Of a stretch of 41,214 nt of DNA, positions 1 to 8,795 are shown in pieces (the stretch's first letter is position 1; every line of letters begins with the position of its first letter). Made by a program: the position numbers and the translations under genes. The notes beneath the pieces were generated by a model that was not told where the DNA came from, did no database searches, and saw nothing but the letters and a program-made list of their open reading frames with translations. Origin of the DNA: Spirochaetia bacterium UBA5763 (lineage in GTDB: Bacteria; Spirochaetota; UBA4802; UBA5550); the NCBI GenBank assembly GCA_002418835.1, contig DIEX01000031.1, positions 1 through 41,214 on the forward strand, written 5' to 3'.

Positions 1-14
1 AGTCAATTAATTTC

Positions 15-77
15 ACGAAGCCAACACGAAGCCTTCCCGAAGCCAATACGAAGCCAACAGCTCACCAACACGAAGGC
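15..77. repeat. 11-bp tandem repeat, core CGAAGCC
   Basis: The core CGAAGCC starts at 16, 27, 38 and 49, an exact 11-bp period. The spacers are AACA, TTCC, AATA and AACA. A variant CGAAGGC at 71 keeps the register after one degenerate unit at 60. The array begins only 15 bases from the window edge, so its true extent is unknown. It could be a helical-phase protein-binding array or the end of a minisatellite. Confidence 0.75.
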
Positions 78-104
78 TCCTTTTGAGTATGTTAAGCCTT
101 CGTG
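69..104. terminator. Hairpin closing the repeat array
   Basis: CACGAAGGCT (69-78) and AGCCTTCGTG (95-104) form a perfect 10-bp stem with a 16-nt loop. No T-run follows, so it is only a possible terminator for whatever lies left of the window. It may instead be the inverted end of the CGAAGCC repeat array. Confidence 0.4.
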
Positions 105-316
105 AAGCGATATCAGACTTAATTCCCCTGCTATAGTTTAAATACCCCTCTCTTTAAAATTTTCACTCTATTTGTTAATGAATAAAAAATGTTTGACTCA
201 GATTCACTATATGAATTCATAGTGCAAAGCTATAGTTTATTGATAAAAAGTGTTAATTTTTAAACGTTTTTATTATAAAATAATAAAATTTTTATATTTG
301 ATTGAGGGGTGTTAGC
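105..316 (+). promoter_or_regulatory. Non-coding leader upstream of tig
   Basis: This AT-rich stretch shows no credible coding sequence. It should hold the tig promoter, but I cannot choose one -35/-10 pair with confidence. The tig Shine-Dalgarno GAGGGG lies at 304-309. Confidence 0.4.
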
Positions 317-1663
317 TTGAATATCATTAGCGAAAAGAAACTTGATAATGCGGTTGTCGAACTCGAAATTGAAGTACCTGTAGAGAAGGTTGAACAGGAA
401 TATAAGACTGTTTTTAATAAAATACAGAAAAATGCAAAGGTTGACGGTTTCAGACAGGGGAAAGCTCCGCGACAGATCGTTGAAACAAAATATAAAGAGT
501 ATGCTGATGGTGAAGTTGCTGAGAATCTTGCAAGAGGTTCTGTTATTGAGGCCATGGAAAAGGCGTCCCTTGCCCCCATTACTGAACCTAAATTTCACTA
601 CACAAGCGTCAACAGAGAGGAGACATTCAAATTCAAAGCTTTCTTTGAGGTTATGCCCTCAGTGGAGCTTGGAAGTTATACAGGAATGAAAGCTGAAGAG
701 CCCTCTGTTTCAGTTACCGAAGCTGATGTTGACAATGAAATCAATGCAATAAGGGAGAGACAGTCGCAGACTGAGACTGCTCCTGAGGGGACTGCTGTTG
801 AAAACGGGCATCTTGTTAAATTTAAACTGAAAAGAACAGATGATGTTGATAAAGCTCAGATAGATGCTGTTGAGTACAGGGATTATTCCATAGTAATTGG
901 GAAAAGCAAGGATGAGTATTCTCTTGACAGCCATTTTATCGGAATGAAGGTCGGTGAAGAGAAAGAGGTTTCACAGTCCTACCCTGATACCTATAATATT
1001 GCAGAATTTGCAGGTAAAACCATAACTTACCTTGTTCAGGTCGCTGAAATCAGCAACGTAAAACTTCCTGAAGTGACTGATGAATTTGCGGTATCATCAG
1101 GATTTGAAACTGTTGCTGATATGAGAGTTAAAACAAAGGAACAGATTGAAAAATACGTTAAAGACAGAGTATCAAATGATTCAAGAAGTGATATTATGAA
1201 TGGTGTTGTGGAAAACAGCAAATTTGATATCCCTGAATCAATGGTGCTCAATGAAATGTATTCAGTTTTCGAGAAAACACAGCAGCGAATAGGGTACAGG
1301 GCTGAGAGTCTTGAGCAGTTTGCAATGCTTATGGGGCTTGATCCTGATGAATACAGGGAAAAACTGAGAGAAGCTGCGGTTAAATCCATTAAGCATACTC
1401 TGGTACTTTCTGAAGTTGCTAAAAAAGAGTCGATTTCGGTCTCGGAAGAGAAATATAAAGAACAGCTTGGCAATCTTGCAAAAGCAATGAGTAAAACTGT
1501 TGAAGAGATTGAAGAGATAATTGAACAGAATCAGAGCAGAACATCCATTGAACATGACATACTTCTTGAAATGTCCATGGATTTTCTCTATGATAAAGCT
1601 GATATTAAAAAAGGTCAATCACAGACACTTGATGAATTTGTTAAGAGTAAAATGGGGCAGTAA
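317..1663 (+). CDS. tig: Trigger factor (ribosome-associated chaperone)
   Basis: This is the ATP-independent chaperone and peptidyl-prolyl isomerase that docks at the ribosome exit tunnel. The ribosome-binding signature GFRQGK is at residues 44-49. An FKBP-like region follows at roughly 150-240, then a long helical C-terminal chaperone domain. The product is 448 aa, close to the usual 430-450. I chose TTG at 317 because GAGGGG (304-309) sits 7 nt upstream and the protein then begins with the family-typical N-terminus. A TTG at 302 would add five residues and lacks a properly placed SD. A strong terminator follows, so clpP probably has its own promoter, although tig-clpP-clpX-lon order is common in several phyla. 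Confidence 0.95.
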   Translation: MNIISEKKLDNAVVELEIEVPVEKVEQEYKTVFNKIQKNAKVDGFRQGKAPRQIVETKYKEYADGEVAENLARGSVIEAMEKASLAPITEPKFHYTSVNREETFKFKAFFEVMPSVELGSYTGMKAEEPSVSVTEADVDNEINAIRERQSQTETAPEGTAVENGHLVKFKLKRTDDVDKAQIDAVEYRDYSIVIGKSKDEYSLDSHFIGMKVGEEKEVSQSYPDTYNIAEFAGKTITYLVQVAEISNVKLPEVTDEFAVSSGFETVADMRVKTKEQIEKYVKDRVSNDSRSDIMNGVVENSKFDIPESMVLNEMYSVFEKTQQRIGYRAESLEQFAMLMGLDPDEYREKLREAAVKSIKHTLVLSEVAKKESISVSEEKYKEQLGNLAKAMSKTVEEIEEIIEQNQSRTSIEHDILLEMSMDFLYDKADIKKGQSQTLDEFVKSKMGQ

Positions 1664-1703
1664 TTTATCTGCTCCATCAGTAGTAAATCATCAGAAAAGA
1701 GAT

Positions 1704-1744
1704 AAAACGGATGCCGGCAAAGTTTGCGGTGCATCTGTTTTTTT
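1704..1744 (+). terminator. Rho-independent terminator after tig
   Basis: AAAACGGATGC (1704-1714) pairs with GCATCTGTTTT (1731-1741) with one G-U. A short inner stem GCAA/TTGC lies in the loop, and seven T residues (1738-1744) follow the stem core. It separates tig from clpP. Confidence 0.8.
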
Positions 1745-1854
1745 ATTTGGAAAAATTTTAACATGCAATCCGATAATATGACTAACAATAAAGAAATAAA
1801 AATCCACTCCGGAAATACATTTCGTATACCATCTAACTAAAGAGGAGTTAAATA

Positions 1855-2454
1855 ATGAGTCTTGTGCCTATAGTAGTTGAACAGACAAGCAGGGGTGAAA
1901 GATCCTATGATATCTATTCACGGCTTCTGAAAGATCGTATTATTTTTCTTGGAGAAGCTATTGATGACCATATCTCCAGTCTTGTAATCGCGCAGCTTCT
2001 TTTTCTTGAAGCGGAAGATCCTGACAAAGATATATTTTTGTATATAAATTCACCGGGAGGGATCGTTACCTCAGGTATGGCTATATATGACACTATGCAG
2101 TATATAAAGCCTGATGTTGCAACAATCTGTCTTGGACAGGCTGCTTCAATGGGGTCGCTTCTCCTTACAGCAGGTGCGCCCGGTAAGAGGTCAGCTCTCC
2201 CTAATTCAAGAATTATGATACATCAGCCTTCAGGGGGATTCCAGGGGCAGGCATCAGATATTGCCATCCATGCCAAAGAAACTCTGCGTGTAAAAGCCAG
2301 GCTGAATGAAATATATGCATTTCATACCGGAAAACCGGTTGATAAAATTGAAAATGACATGGAACGTGATAATTTTATGTCATCACAGGAAGCAGTCGAG
2401 TATGGACTTATCGACAAGGTTATTGAAAGAACAGAGAAACAGGTGAAACCATGA
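1855..2454 (+). CDS. clpP: ATP-dependent Clp protease, proteolytic subunit
   Basis: ClpP is the tetradecameric serine peptidase that degrades proteins fed by the ClpX unfoldase. The catalytic triad is complete: Ser98 in GQAASMGS, His123 in MIHQP and Asp172 in ERDNF. At 199 aa it has the normal family length. An SD (AGAGGAG) precedes the ATG. Its stop overlaps the clpX start by 4 nt (ATGA), so the two are translationally coupled. No divergence from the family is visible. Confidence 0.98.
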   Translation: MSLVPIVVEQTSRGERSYDIYSRLLKDRIIFLGEAIDDHISSLVIAQLLFLEAEDPDKDIFLYINSPGGIVTSGMAIYDTMQYIKPDVATICLGQAASMGSLLLTAGAPGKRSALPNSRIMIHQPSGGFQGQASDIAIHAKETLRVKARLNEIYAFHTGKPVDKIENDMERDNFMSSQEAVEYGLIDKVIERTEKQVKP

Positions 2455-3710
2455 CCAGCAAAAAGAAAGAACAGAACGCGTCATTGATGTGTTCGTTCTG
2501 CGGCAAGAGCCAGGAGACTGTAAAAAAGCTCGTGGCAGGGCCGGACGTTTATATTTGTGATGAGTGTATTGAACTCTGCAACGAAATACTTGCCGAGGAG
2601 ATTGATACCCCTATAGAGAGCAGTTTCGGCACTCTCCCCAAACCGAAAGAGATTAAGGAGATCCTTGATCAGTATGTAATCGATCAGGATGAGGCGAAGA
2701 AGGTTCTCTCTGTTGCTGTTTACAATCATTACAAGAGAATTTATTCAAACAAGAATCTCGGGAAGAATGACGTGGAGCTTGAGAAGAGCAACATACTCCT
2801 CGCTGGGCCAAGCGGTTCAGGGAAGACTCTTCTCGCGCAGACACTGGCGCGGCTTCTGAAAGTTCCATTTGCAATAGTTGATGCCACATCTCTTACCGAA
2901 GCGGGTTACGTCGGAGAGGATGTTGAAAATATACTCCTCAGGCTTATACAGAACGCTGACGGCGATATAAAGAAAGCCGAAATCGGTATTATCTATATTG
3001 ATGAAATTGACAAGATCTCCCGCAAAGGGGACAATCCTTCTATTACAAGGGACGTGTCAGGTGAAGGTGTTCAGCAGGCGCTCCTGAAAATTATAGAAGG
3101 CACAGTTGCCAATGTTCCCCCCCAGGGTGGAAGAAAGCATCCTCACCAGGAGTTTATCTCAATAAACACAAATAATATTCTGTTTATTGTGGGTGGCGCG
3201 TTTATCGGCCTTGATAAGGTTGTGCAGAGCAGGCTGGGGAATAAGTCCCTGGGCTTCGGCGCGAAGATTCAGTCTCATAAGGAGATTCAGAGTATAGATG
3301 TTTCAAAGAACCTTACTCCTGAGGATTTTATCAAGTTCGGGCTTATTCCTGAATTTGTGGGAAGAATTCCGATTATTGCACATCTCCATGATCTGAATAA
3401 GGACGCGCTTGTCAGGATACTGACTGAACCTAAGAATTCACTTGTGAAACAGTACCAGAAGATGTTCTCTTTCGAAGGTATTGAACTTGAATTTGATAAA
3501 GATGCCATTGATGAGATCGCAAATATCGCGCTTGAAAGAAAAACAGGCGCACGGGGTCTCAGGTCTGTAATTGAAAGGCTTATGCTGGATCTGATGTATG
3601 AGATTCCTTCTGATGACAGTATCGACAGGGTAACAATTACCCGTGCCATGGTGCTTAAACAGAGCGATGCTGTGATTAAGTACAGCCAGAAGAAGGAGAA
3701 GAGCGCTTAG
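2451..3710 (+). CDS. clpX: ATP-dependent Clp protease, ATPase subunit ClpX
   Basis: ClpX is the hexameric AAA+ unfoldase that delivers substrates to ClpP. The N-terminal zinc-binding domain has Cys14, Cys17, Cys36 and Cys39. Walker A GPSGSGKT is at 119-126, and Walker B (IIYIDEID) lies near residue 180. The ClpP-docking loop appears as LGF in SLGFGAKI. At 419 aa it is of usual length. It overlaps clpP by 4 nt, and lon follows after 36 nt, so clpP-clpX-lon looks like one transcription unit. Confidence 0.98.
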   Translation: MTSKKKEQNASLMCSFCGKSQETVKKLVAGPDVYICDECIELCNEILAEEIDTPIESSFGTLPKPKEIKEILDQYVIDQDEAKKVLSVAVYNHYKRIYSNKNLGKNDVELEKSNILLAGPSGSGKTLLAQTLARLLKVPFAIVDATSLTEAGYVGEDVENILLRLIQNADGDIKKAEIGIIYIDEIDKISRKGDNPSITRDVSGEGVQQALLKIIEGTVANVPPQGGRKHPHQEFISINTNNILFIVGGAFIGLDKVVQSRLGNKSLGFGAKIQSHKEIQSIDVSKNLTPEDFIKFGLIPEFVGRIPIIAHLHDLNKDALVRILTEPKNSLVKQYQKMFSFEGIELEFDKDAIDEIANIALERKTGARGLRSVIERLMLDLMYEIPSDDSIDRVTITRAMVLKQSDAVIKYSQKKEKSA

Positions 3711-3746
3711 ACTTATAGCGCATTAGGAATATTACCAGAGGGACTG

Positions 3747-6197
3747 ATGGGAAACAGAATTATAGATTTTGAAAAAAAATATCCGCTTCTGCCGCTGCGC
3801 GATGTTGTGGTTTATCCATACATGGTTGTACCGCTTTTTGTCGGAAGGGAGAAGTCTGTTAACGCTCTTGACAGGGCGATGAAGAATGACAGGCTTATAG
3901 TGCTCCTCACACAGAAGGACGCGCAGAATCCCTCTCCTGAGAAGGAGGACTTATATGAAGTGGGAACAGTTGCGGAGATCCTTCAGCTTCTGAAGCTCCC
4001 TGACGGTACAATAAAAGTTTTAGTTGAAGGTATAACGAGGTGTTTTATCTCAGACTTCGAATCAGATGAGGAGCATTTCGGTGTAAGCATTAAGCGTGTT
4101 GAACGTCAGATCGACAGTGAGATAGACAGGGGCGCTCTTAAATCCTCCATACTTGACGTTTTTGATAAGTATATTAAGCTTAACAAGAAGGTGCCGAAGG
4201 AGGCGCTTACTTCAGCCGAGAGTATTGACGATCTCTCTCAGCTCACTGATGTTATCGCGTCTCATATAGAGATGAGGATTGAATACAAACAGTCTCTCAT
4301 TGAAATAGGGAACCCCGCTGACAGAATAAGCCGTCTTATCGAGCTTATCAATGGTGAGATTGAGGTGATGTACATTGAGAAGAAGATTCAGGGCCAGGTT
4401 CGCAAACAGATGGAGAAGACCCAGAAGGAGTACTACCTCAATGAACAGATGAAGGTCATTAAAAAAGAACTCGGCCAGGGGGAGGGTGAGGTTGATGAAA
4501 TCTCCGAACTCCGCAACTCCATAGAGAACGCAAAAATGAGTGAAGAGGCAAGAACCAAGTCGCTTCAGGAACTTAAGCGCCTTGAGAAGATGCCTCCAAT
4601 GTCCGCTGAATCCGCTGTTGTGAGAAATTATATTGAATGGCTGAGAGATGTTCCGTGGCATAAAAAGACCAGGGACATCAAGAAGATAGAAGAGGCCATT
4701 GAGATACTGAATCATGATCACTACGGCCTTGATGAAGTTAAAGAGCGTATTATTGAATATATAGCAGTGAACAAGCTTTCCAAAAAGCTTAAGGGCCCTA
4801 TCCTCTGCTTTGTGGGGCCTCCCGGTGTAGGTAAAACATCACTCGGAAGGTCGGTTGCCCACGCGCTGAACAGAAAGTTCGTCCGCATGTCGCTTGGCGG
4901 GGTGAGGGACGAGGCTGAAATACGCGGACACAGGAGAACATATGTGGGCGCGCTCCCCGGAAGGATTATCCAGATGATGAAGAAAGCCGGCACAGTTAAC
5001 CCGGTAATTCTTCTTGATGAGATCGACAAGATGTCAATGGACTTCAGGGGTGACCCGTCATCCGCGCTGCTGGAGGTGCTTGACCCTGAGCAGAATAACG
5101 CGTTTATCGATCACTACATGGAGGTCACATACGATCTCTCTGATGTTATGTTTATAACTACAGCAAACGCGCAGCATAATATTCCGCTTCCTCTTCAGGA
5201 CAGGATGGAGATTATTGAGCTCTCCAGTTACACTGAGCCTGAGAAACTGAGGATAGCGATAGATTTTCTTCTCGATAAACAGGTTGAAGAGAACGGGCTT
5301 AAGCCGGAAAATATTGAATTTTCTGAAGAGGCAATGCTCTTTGCAATCAGGCATTATACACGTGAAGCAGGTGTAAGGAGCCTTGAGCGTGTAATAGCCA
5401 AGGTATGCCGTAAAGTGGCAAGGGAAGTTGTTGAAAAAGGAGATGATTTCAAAAAGGTTCTCTCTGAAGAGATTCTCAAAAAATATCTCGGGCCCACCAG
5501 ATTCAAGTATGGCGTTAAAGAAGAGAAAAATGAGATAGGCCTTGCTAACGGACTTGCCTGGACTGAAGTTGGCGGCGATATCCTTAACATTGAAGCCTCT
5601 CTGATTAAAGGTAAGGGTGATCTGAAACTCACCGGTAAACTGGGTGAAGTTATGCAGGAGTCAGCGCAGGCTGCTTTCACATTCGTAAGGGCAAATCAGC
5701 AGTTTTTCAATATAGATGAGGAGATCATCAAAACATTCGATCTTCACCTTCATGTTCCGGAAGGGGCAATTCCCAAGGACGGGCCATCTGCCGGTATAAC
5801 CATGGCTGTTGTAATGGCGTCGCTTCTTTCTAAAATTCCGGTAAGAAGGGATGTTGCCATGACAGGTGAGATCACACTTCGCGGAAAGGTTCTCCCTATC
5901 GGCGGACTCAAGGAGAAGGTGCTCGCTGCTCACAGAGCTGAAATAAAGCATGTAATTCTCCCTAAAGAGAATGCCAAAGATCTTGAAAAAATTCCTGAGT
6001 ACGTAAGGAAGGAGATGACATTCCATCCTGTATCAACTATGGAAGAGGTCTTTTTCCTGGCGCTGGAAAGCCCGGAGAAATATTTCAGGGACATGGCTCT
6101 TGCTAAAGATCTTTACAACAGATGGAAAGAGACCATTACCGAGTGGCATATTGATATTAACGGAGTAAGCGGAGAGGAGAAGCCTACAACAATGTAG
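3747..6197 (+). CDS. lon: ATP-dependent protease Lon
   Basis: Lon is a homohexameric AAA+ protease of the cytoplasm for misfolded and regulatory proteins. The 816-aa protein has the N-terminal substrate-binding domain (from PLLPLRDVVVYP), a coiled middle region, Walker A GPPGVGKT at 357-364 and a C-terminal protease domain. The Ser-Lys dyad is Ser681 (PKDGPSAG) and Lys724 (GGLKEK), 43 residues apart as in E. coli Lon. The SD AGAGGG precedes the ATG. The stop codon lies inside a hairpin shared with the convergent methyltransferase gene. Confidence 0.98.
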   Translation: MGNRIIDFEKKYPLLPLRDVVVYPYMVVPLFVGREKSVNALDRAMKNDRLIVLLTQKDAQNPSPEKEDLYEVGTVAEILQLLKLPDGTIKVLVEGITRCFISDFESDEEHFGVSIKRVERQIDSEIDRGALKSSILDVFDKYIKLNKKVPKEALTSAESIDDLSQLTDVIASHIEMRIEYKQSLIEIGNPADRISRLIELINGEIEVMYIEKKIQGQVRKQMEKTQKEYYLNEQMKVIKKELGQGEGEVDEISELRNSIENAKMSEEARTKSLQELKRLEKMPPMSAESAVVRNYIEWLRDVPWHKKTRDIKKIEEAIEILNHDHYGLDEVKERIIEYIAVNKLSKKLKGPILCFVGPPGVGKTSLGRSVAHALNRKFVRMSLGGVRDEAEIRGHRRTYVGALPGRIIQMMKKAGTVNPVILLDEIDKMSMDFRGDPSSALLEVLDPEQNNAFIDHYMEVTYDLSDVMFITTANAQHNIPLPLQDRMEIIELSSYTEPEKLRIAIDFLLDKQVEENGLKPENIEFSEEAMLFAIRHYTREAGVRSLERVIAKVCRKVAREVVEKGDDFKKVLSEEILKKYLGPTRFKYGVKEEKNEIGLANGLAWTEVGGDILNIEASLIKGKGDLKLTGKLGEVMQESAQAAFTFVRANQQFFNIDEEIIKTFDLHLHVPEGAIPKDGPSAGITMAVVMASLLSKIPVRRDVAMTGEITLRGKVLPIGGLKEKVLAAHRAEIKHVILPKENAKDLEKIPEYVRKEMTFHPVSTMEEVFFLALESPEKYFRDMALAKDLYNRWKETITEWHIDINGVSGEEKPTTM

Positions 6198-6201
6198 GCT
6201 T
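6180..6201. terminator. Hairpin containing convergent stop codons (lon / methyltransferase)
   Basis: AAGCCTACA (6180-6188) pairs with TGTAGGCTT (6193-6201) around the loop ACAA. The lon TAG (6195-6197) is inside the 3' arm. The stop of the opposite gene (6200-6202) overlaps its end. The plus strand continues into CTTCTTTTTC, a weak U-rich tail. Confidence 0.65.
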
Positions 6202-6955
6202 AAACTTCTTTTTCAAATATTATAAGCATTTTGTTGGAGTTTTCGTTAAAGGGTTCTTTTTTGCTGTTGGCGTAGACTTCCTTCAGAATGAGTCCATTAT
6301 TACTTACGAATTTTTTTACCTCATCAAGAGTAAAGGCTCTCATCGTGTGAGTATCATTATAGGTGAGAGAACCTTTTCTTGAATAGACCCTGTACCTGTA
6401 TGTAACTTCTGATATACTTTTCGCCTCGTCAATAAGTTCAAATCCCCTTTCTCTTTCAATAATTGCATCGTGGTAAGCTGTTTTTGACACATGGGATAAT
6501 GGTTTGCTTCTGATTTTTTTTACAGGTACAGAGTTCCATATTTCAAAGATTCCTGTACCGCCGGGTTTAAGTGCGCGCCAGGTGTTCCAGAAAAATGTAT
6601 CAACGTCCCGCTCATTTGTGATGTAGGCGATTGATCCGAAAAGCGATACTATAAGATCGAATTCCTGGTAAAAATCGAAACTGCGGAAGTTCATGTTAAG
6701 GAATTTAATCCCTTCAGGGAACCTCTCCCTTGCTACTTCAAGCATCTCCGGGCTGTTGTCCACCCCGACGCATTTTTTTGCACCGAACTGTTTAATCGCG
6801 TTAAGATGCTCCCCTGTGCCGCACCCCAGGTCAAGTATTGATGGTTCGCTGTATTTTTTAAGATGAGTGCTTATAAGGTGTATGTCGTAAAGTATGTTGC
6901 GGTGGTTTGCCTCAATGGCAAAGTAGTATTCAGCCAGTTCTTTGTATAGCTTCAT
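6200..6955 (-). CDS. Class I SAM-dependent methyltransferase, substrate unknown
   Basis: This predicted soluble 251-aa enzyme has a Rossmann fold. Motif I LDLGCGTG is at residues 41-48 and binds S-adenosylmethionine. A post-I acidic strand (VGVDNSPEMLEVARERF) and the LKPGG motif follow. The substrate cannot be told from sequence. The start overlaps the ptsI stop by 4 nt (ATGA), so it is translated together with enzyme I. That link is unusual but need not be functional. Confidence 0.85.
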   Translation of the reverse strand: MKLYKELAEYYFAIEANHRNILYDIHLISTHLKKYSEPSILDLGCGTGEHLNAIKQFGAKKCVGVDNSPEMLEVARERFPEGIKFLNMNFRSFDFYQEFDLIVSLFGSIAYITNERDVDTFFWNTWRALKPGGTGIFEIWNSVPVKKIRSKPLSHVSKTAYHDAIIERERGFELIDEAKSISEVTYRYRVYSRKGSLTYNDTHTMRAFTLDEVKKFVSNNGLILKEVYANSKKEPFNENSNKMLIIFEKEV

Positions 6956-8700
6956 GGGATTATAAGATCCGGGAATTTCTGATGCATTACCTCCATGAGG
7001 GTGTGTTCGATCTCATCAGTTTTTTTCAGTGCAAGAAGGGTGTTGGCAAGCGTCTCACATTCTTCAATGGTCACTGATCTGATTATTCTCTTTATCTGGT
7101 ACATATACTTTGAACTCATGGATAATTCACGAAAACCGAGTCCCAGAAGGAGCATTGTAAACCTCGGTTCACCTGCGATCTCGCCGCATATTGAAATTGC
7201 TGTTGAACTGTTCCTTGCGATATTTGAAATGTGTTTCAGATATCTGAGTACTGATATATCAAGAGGGTTATAGATATCCGCGACTTTTTCATTTACCCTG
7301 TCAACAGCAAGTATATACTGCACAAGATCATTTGTGCCTACTGAGAAAAAATCAACATGTTCCGCGAGGATATCCCCGGCAATTACAGCAGAGGGGACTT
7401 CGATCATTATTCCGATTTCGATGTCCGGATCATACGCTATACTCTGTGATTTGAGATCATTCATTATATCAAGGGTAATCTCTTTTGCCTGAAGCAGTTC
7501 ATCCAGTGTAGATATCATGGGATACATGATTTTTACTTTTCCGTGCGCGCTTGCCCTTAGTATGGCCCTTAGCTGTGTTTTGAATATTTCAGGATTTTTC
7601 AGGCTGAACCTGATGGACCGGCAGCCGAGGAACGGGTTCATCTCACTCTGGCCTTTCATGAAACCGTGAATTTTATCACCGCCGTAATCAAGGGATCTGA
7701 TTGTTACAGGGAATGGTTTGAAAGACTCCACGACTTTTTTATACTGACAGTACTGTGATTCCTCATCCGGGAGTGATTTATCAAGAAAAAGAAATTCTGA
7801 GCGGAAGAGGCCTATACCCTGTGCACCGTGAGTTTTGATTATATTCATCTCATCAGGAATTTCAAGGTTGCCGTAGATAAATATTTCTATATTGTCAAGT
7901 GTCTGTGCAGGGAGGTTTGTCAGTTTTGAAAGTTCATTTTCAAGCTCGTCAATATCCTGCTGATATTTTTTATATTCTTCAATCTCGTCATCTGAAGGAT
8001 TGATTATTACCTCACCATGAATCGCGTCAACAATCACCATGTCGCCGTTTTTCACGTAGGAGGTTATATCATCCATACCTACAATAGCCGGTATATCCAT
8101 TGAACGGGCCATGATTGCAGTATGTGAAGTTTTCCCTCCATGATTGGTAACAAAAGCCAGAACATGCTGCTTGTTAAGGACTGCTGTTTCAGAGGGGGTA
8201 AGGTTATCTGCAAAAAGAATGATATCCTCGTAAATTTCAGAGAGATTCATCTTTTTCTTTTTCTGTAAATTTCCGATGAGTCTTTTATTTATATCGGATA
8301 TGTCAATAATACGCTCTTTAAGGTATTCATCTTCTATACGGCTCAGAGTATTGATCAGATCAATAGATATATCATTAATTACCCATTCAGCGTTTCTCTT
8401 TTCATTGCGTATTTTTTTTCGTGCTCTGTCTGTAAAGTGGGGATCTTCCAGGGCCATAATATGTGTGGAAAAAATTTCAGCAAGGTCGCTGTATTTATCT
8501 CTGGCTATTTTGTCCTGAATTTCGAGAATTTCACTTTTTGTCTTATCAAGAGCTTCATCAAATCTTTCAATTTCAAATTCAATCCGTGATTCAGTTATAT
8601 GATATTTAGGAATTTTGACTTCATCCCCGTGGAAAACAATAGCTTTCCCTATTTTTATACCGGGGGATGCAATTATCCCTTTTTTTATTCTTTTTGACAT
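6952..8700 (-). CDS. ptsI: PEP-protein phosphotransferase (PTS enzyme I)
   Basis: Enzyme I takes phosphate from phosphoenolpyruvate and passes it to HPr. The 582-aa protein contains the phosphorylated His193 in GGKTSHTAIMAR, PEP-binding arginines (GLFRSEFL, GCRSIRFSL) and the catalytic Cys505 in CGEIAGE, so it looks active. No HPr, HPr kinase or EII gene is in the window. In genomes with few PTS transporters, such an EI usually serves regulation. It lies 95 bp downstream of argC on the same strand and is coupled to a methyltransferase. Confidence 0.93.
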   Translation of the reverse strand: MSKRIKKGIIASPGIKIGKAIVFHGDEVKIPKYHITESRIEFEIERFDEALDKTKSEILEIQDKIARDKYSDLAEIFSTHIMALEDPHFTDRARKKIRNEKRNAEWVINDISIDLINTLSRIEDEYLKERIIDISDINKRLIGNLQKKKKMNLSEIYEDIILFADNLTPSETAVLNKQHVLAFVTNHGGKTSHTAIMARSMDIPAIVGMDDITSYVKNGDMVIVDAIHGEVIINPSDDEIEEYKKYQQDIDELENELSKLTNLPAQTLDNIEIFIYGNLEIPDEMNIIKTHGAQGIGLFRSEFLFLDKSLPDEESQYCQYKKVVESFKPFPVTIRSLDYGGDKIHGFMKGQSEMNPFLGCRSIRFSLKNPEIFKTQLRAILRASAHGKVKIMYPMISTLDELLQAKEITLDIMNDLKSQSIAYDPDIEIGIMIEVPSAVIAGDILAEHVDFFSVGTNDLVQYILAVDRVNEKVADIYNPLDISVLRYLKHISNIARNSSTAISICGEIAGEPRFTMLLLGLGFRELSMSSKYMYQIKRIIRSVTIEECETLANTLLALKKTDEIEHTLMEVMHQKFPDLIIP

Positions 8701-8795
8701 GAATCACCAGGCAATTTGAACATGAAATTAAGCCTCTGCGGGTTTATATTCTTTGAACTGATAAATAAATATTTTGATATTATTGTCAAGATAAT

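Noticed and set aside
15..104. CRISPR array
   Set aside because: The units are 11 bp with 4-bp spacers, far too short, and no cas gene is present.
4212..4721. Minus-strand frame of 169 codons inside lon
   Set aside because: It lies wholly antisense to a strongly conserved gene and lacks family-like composition or an SD.
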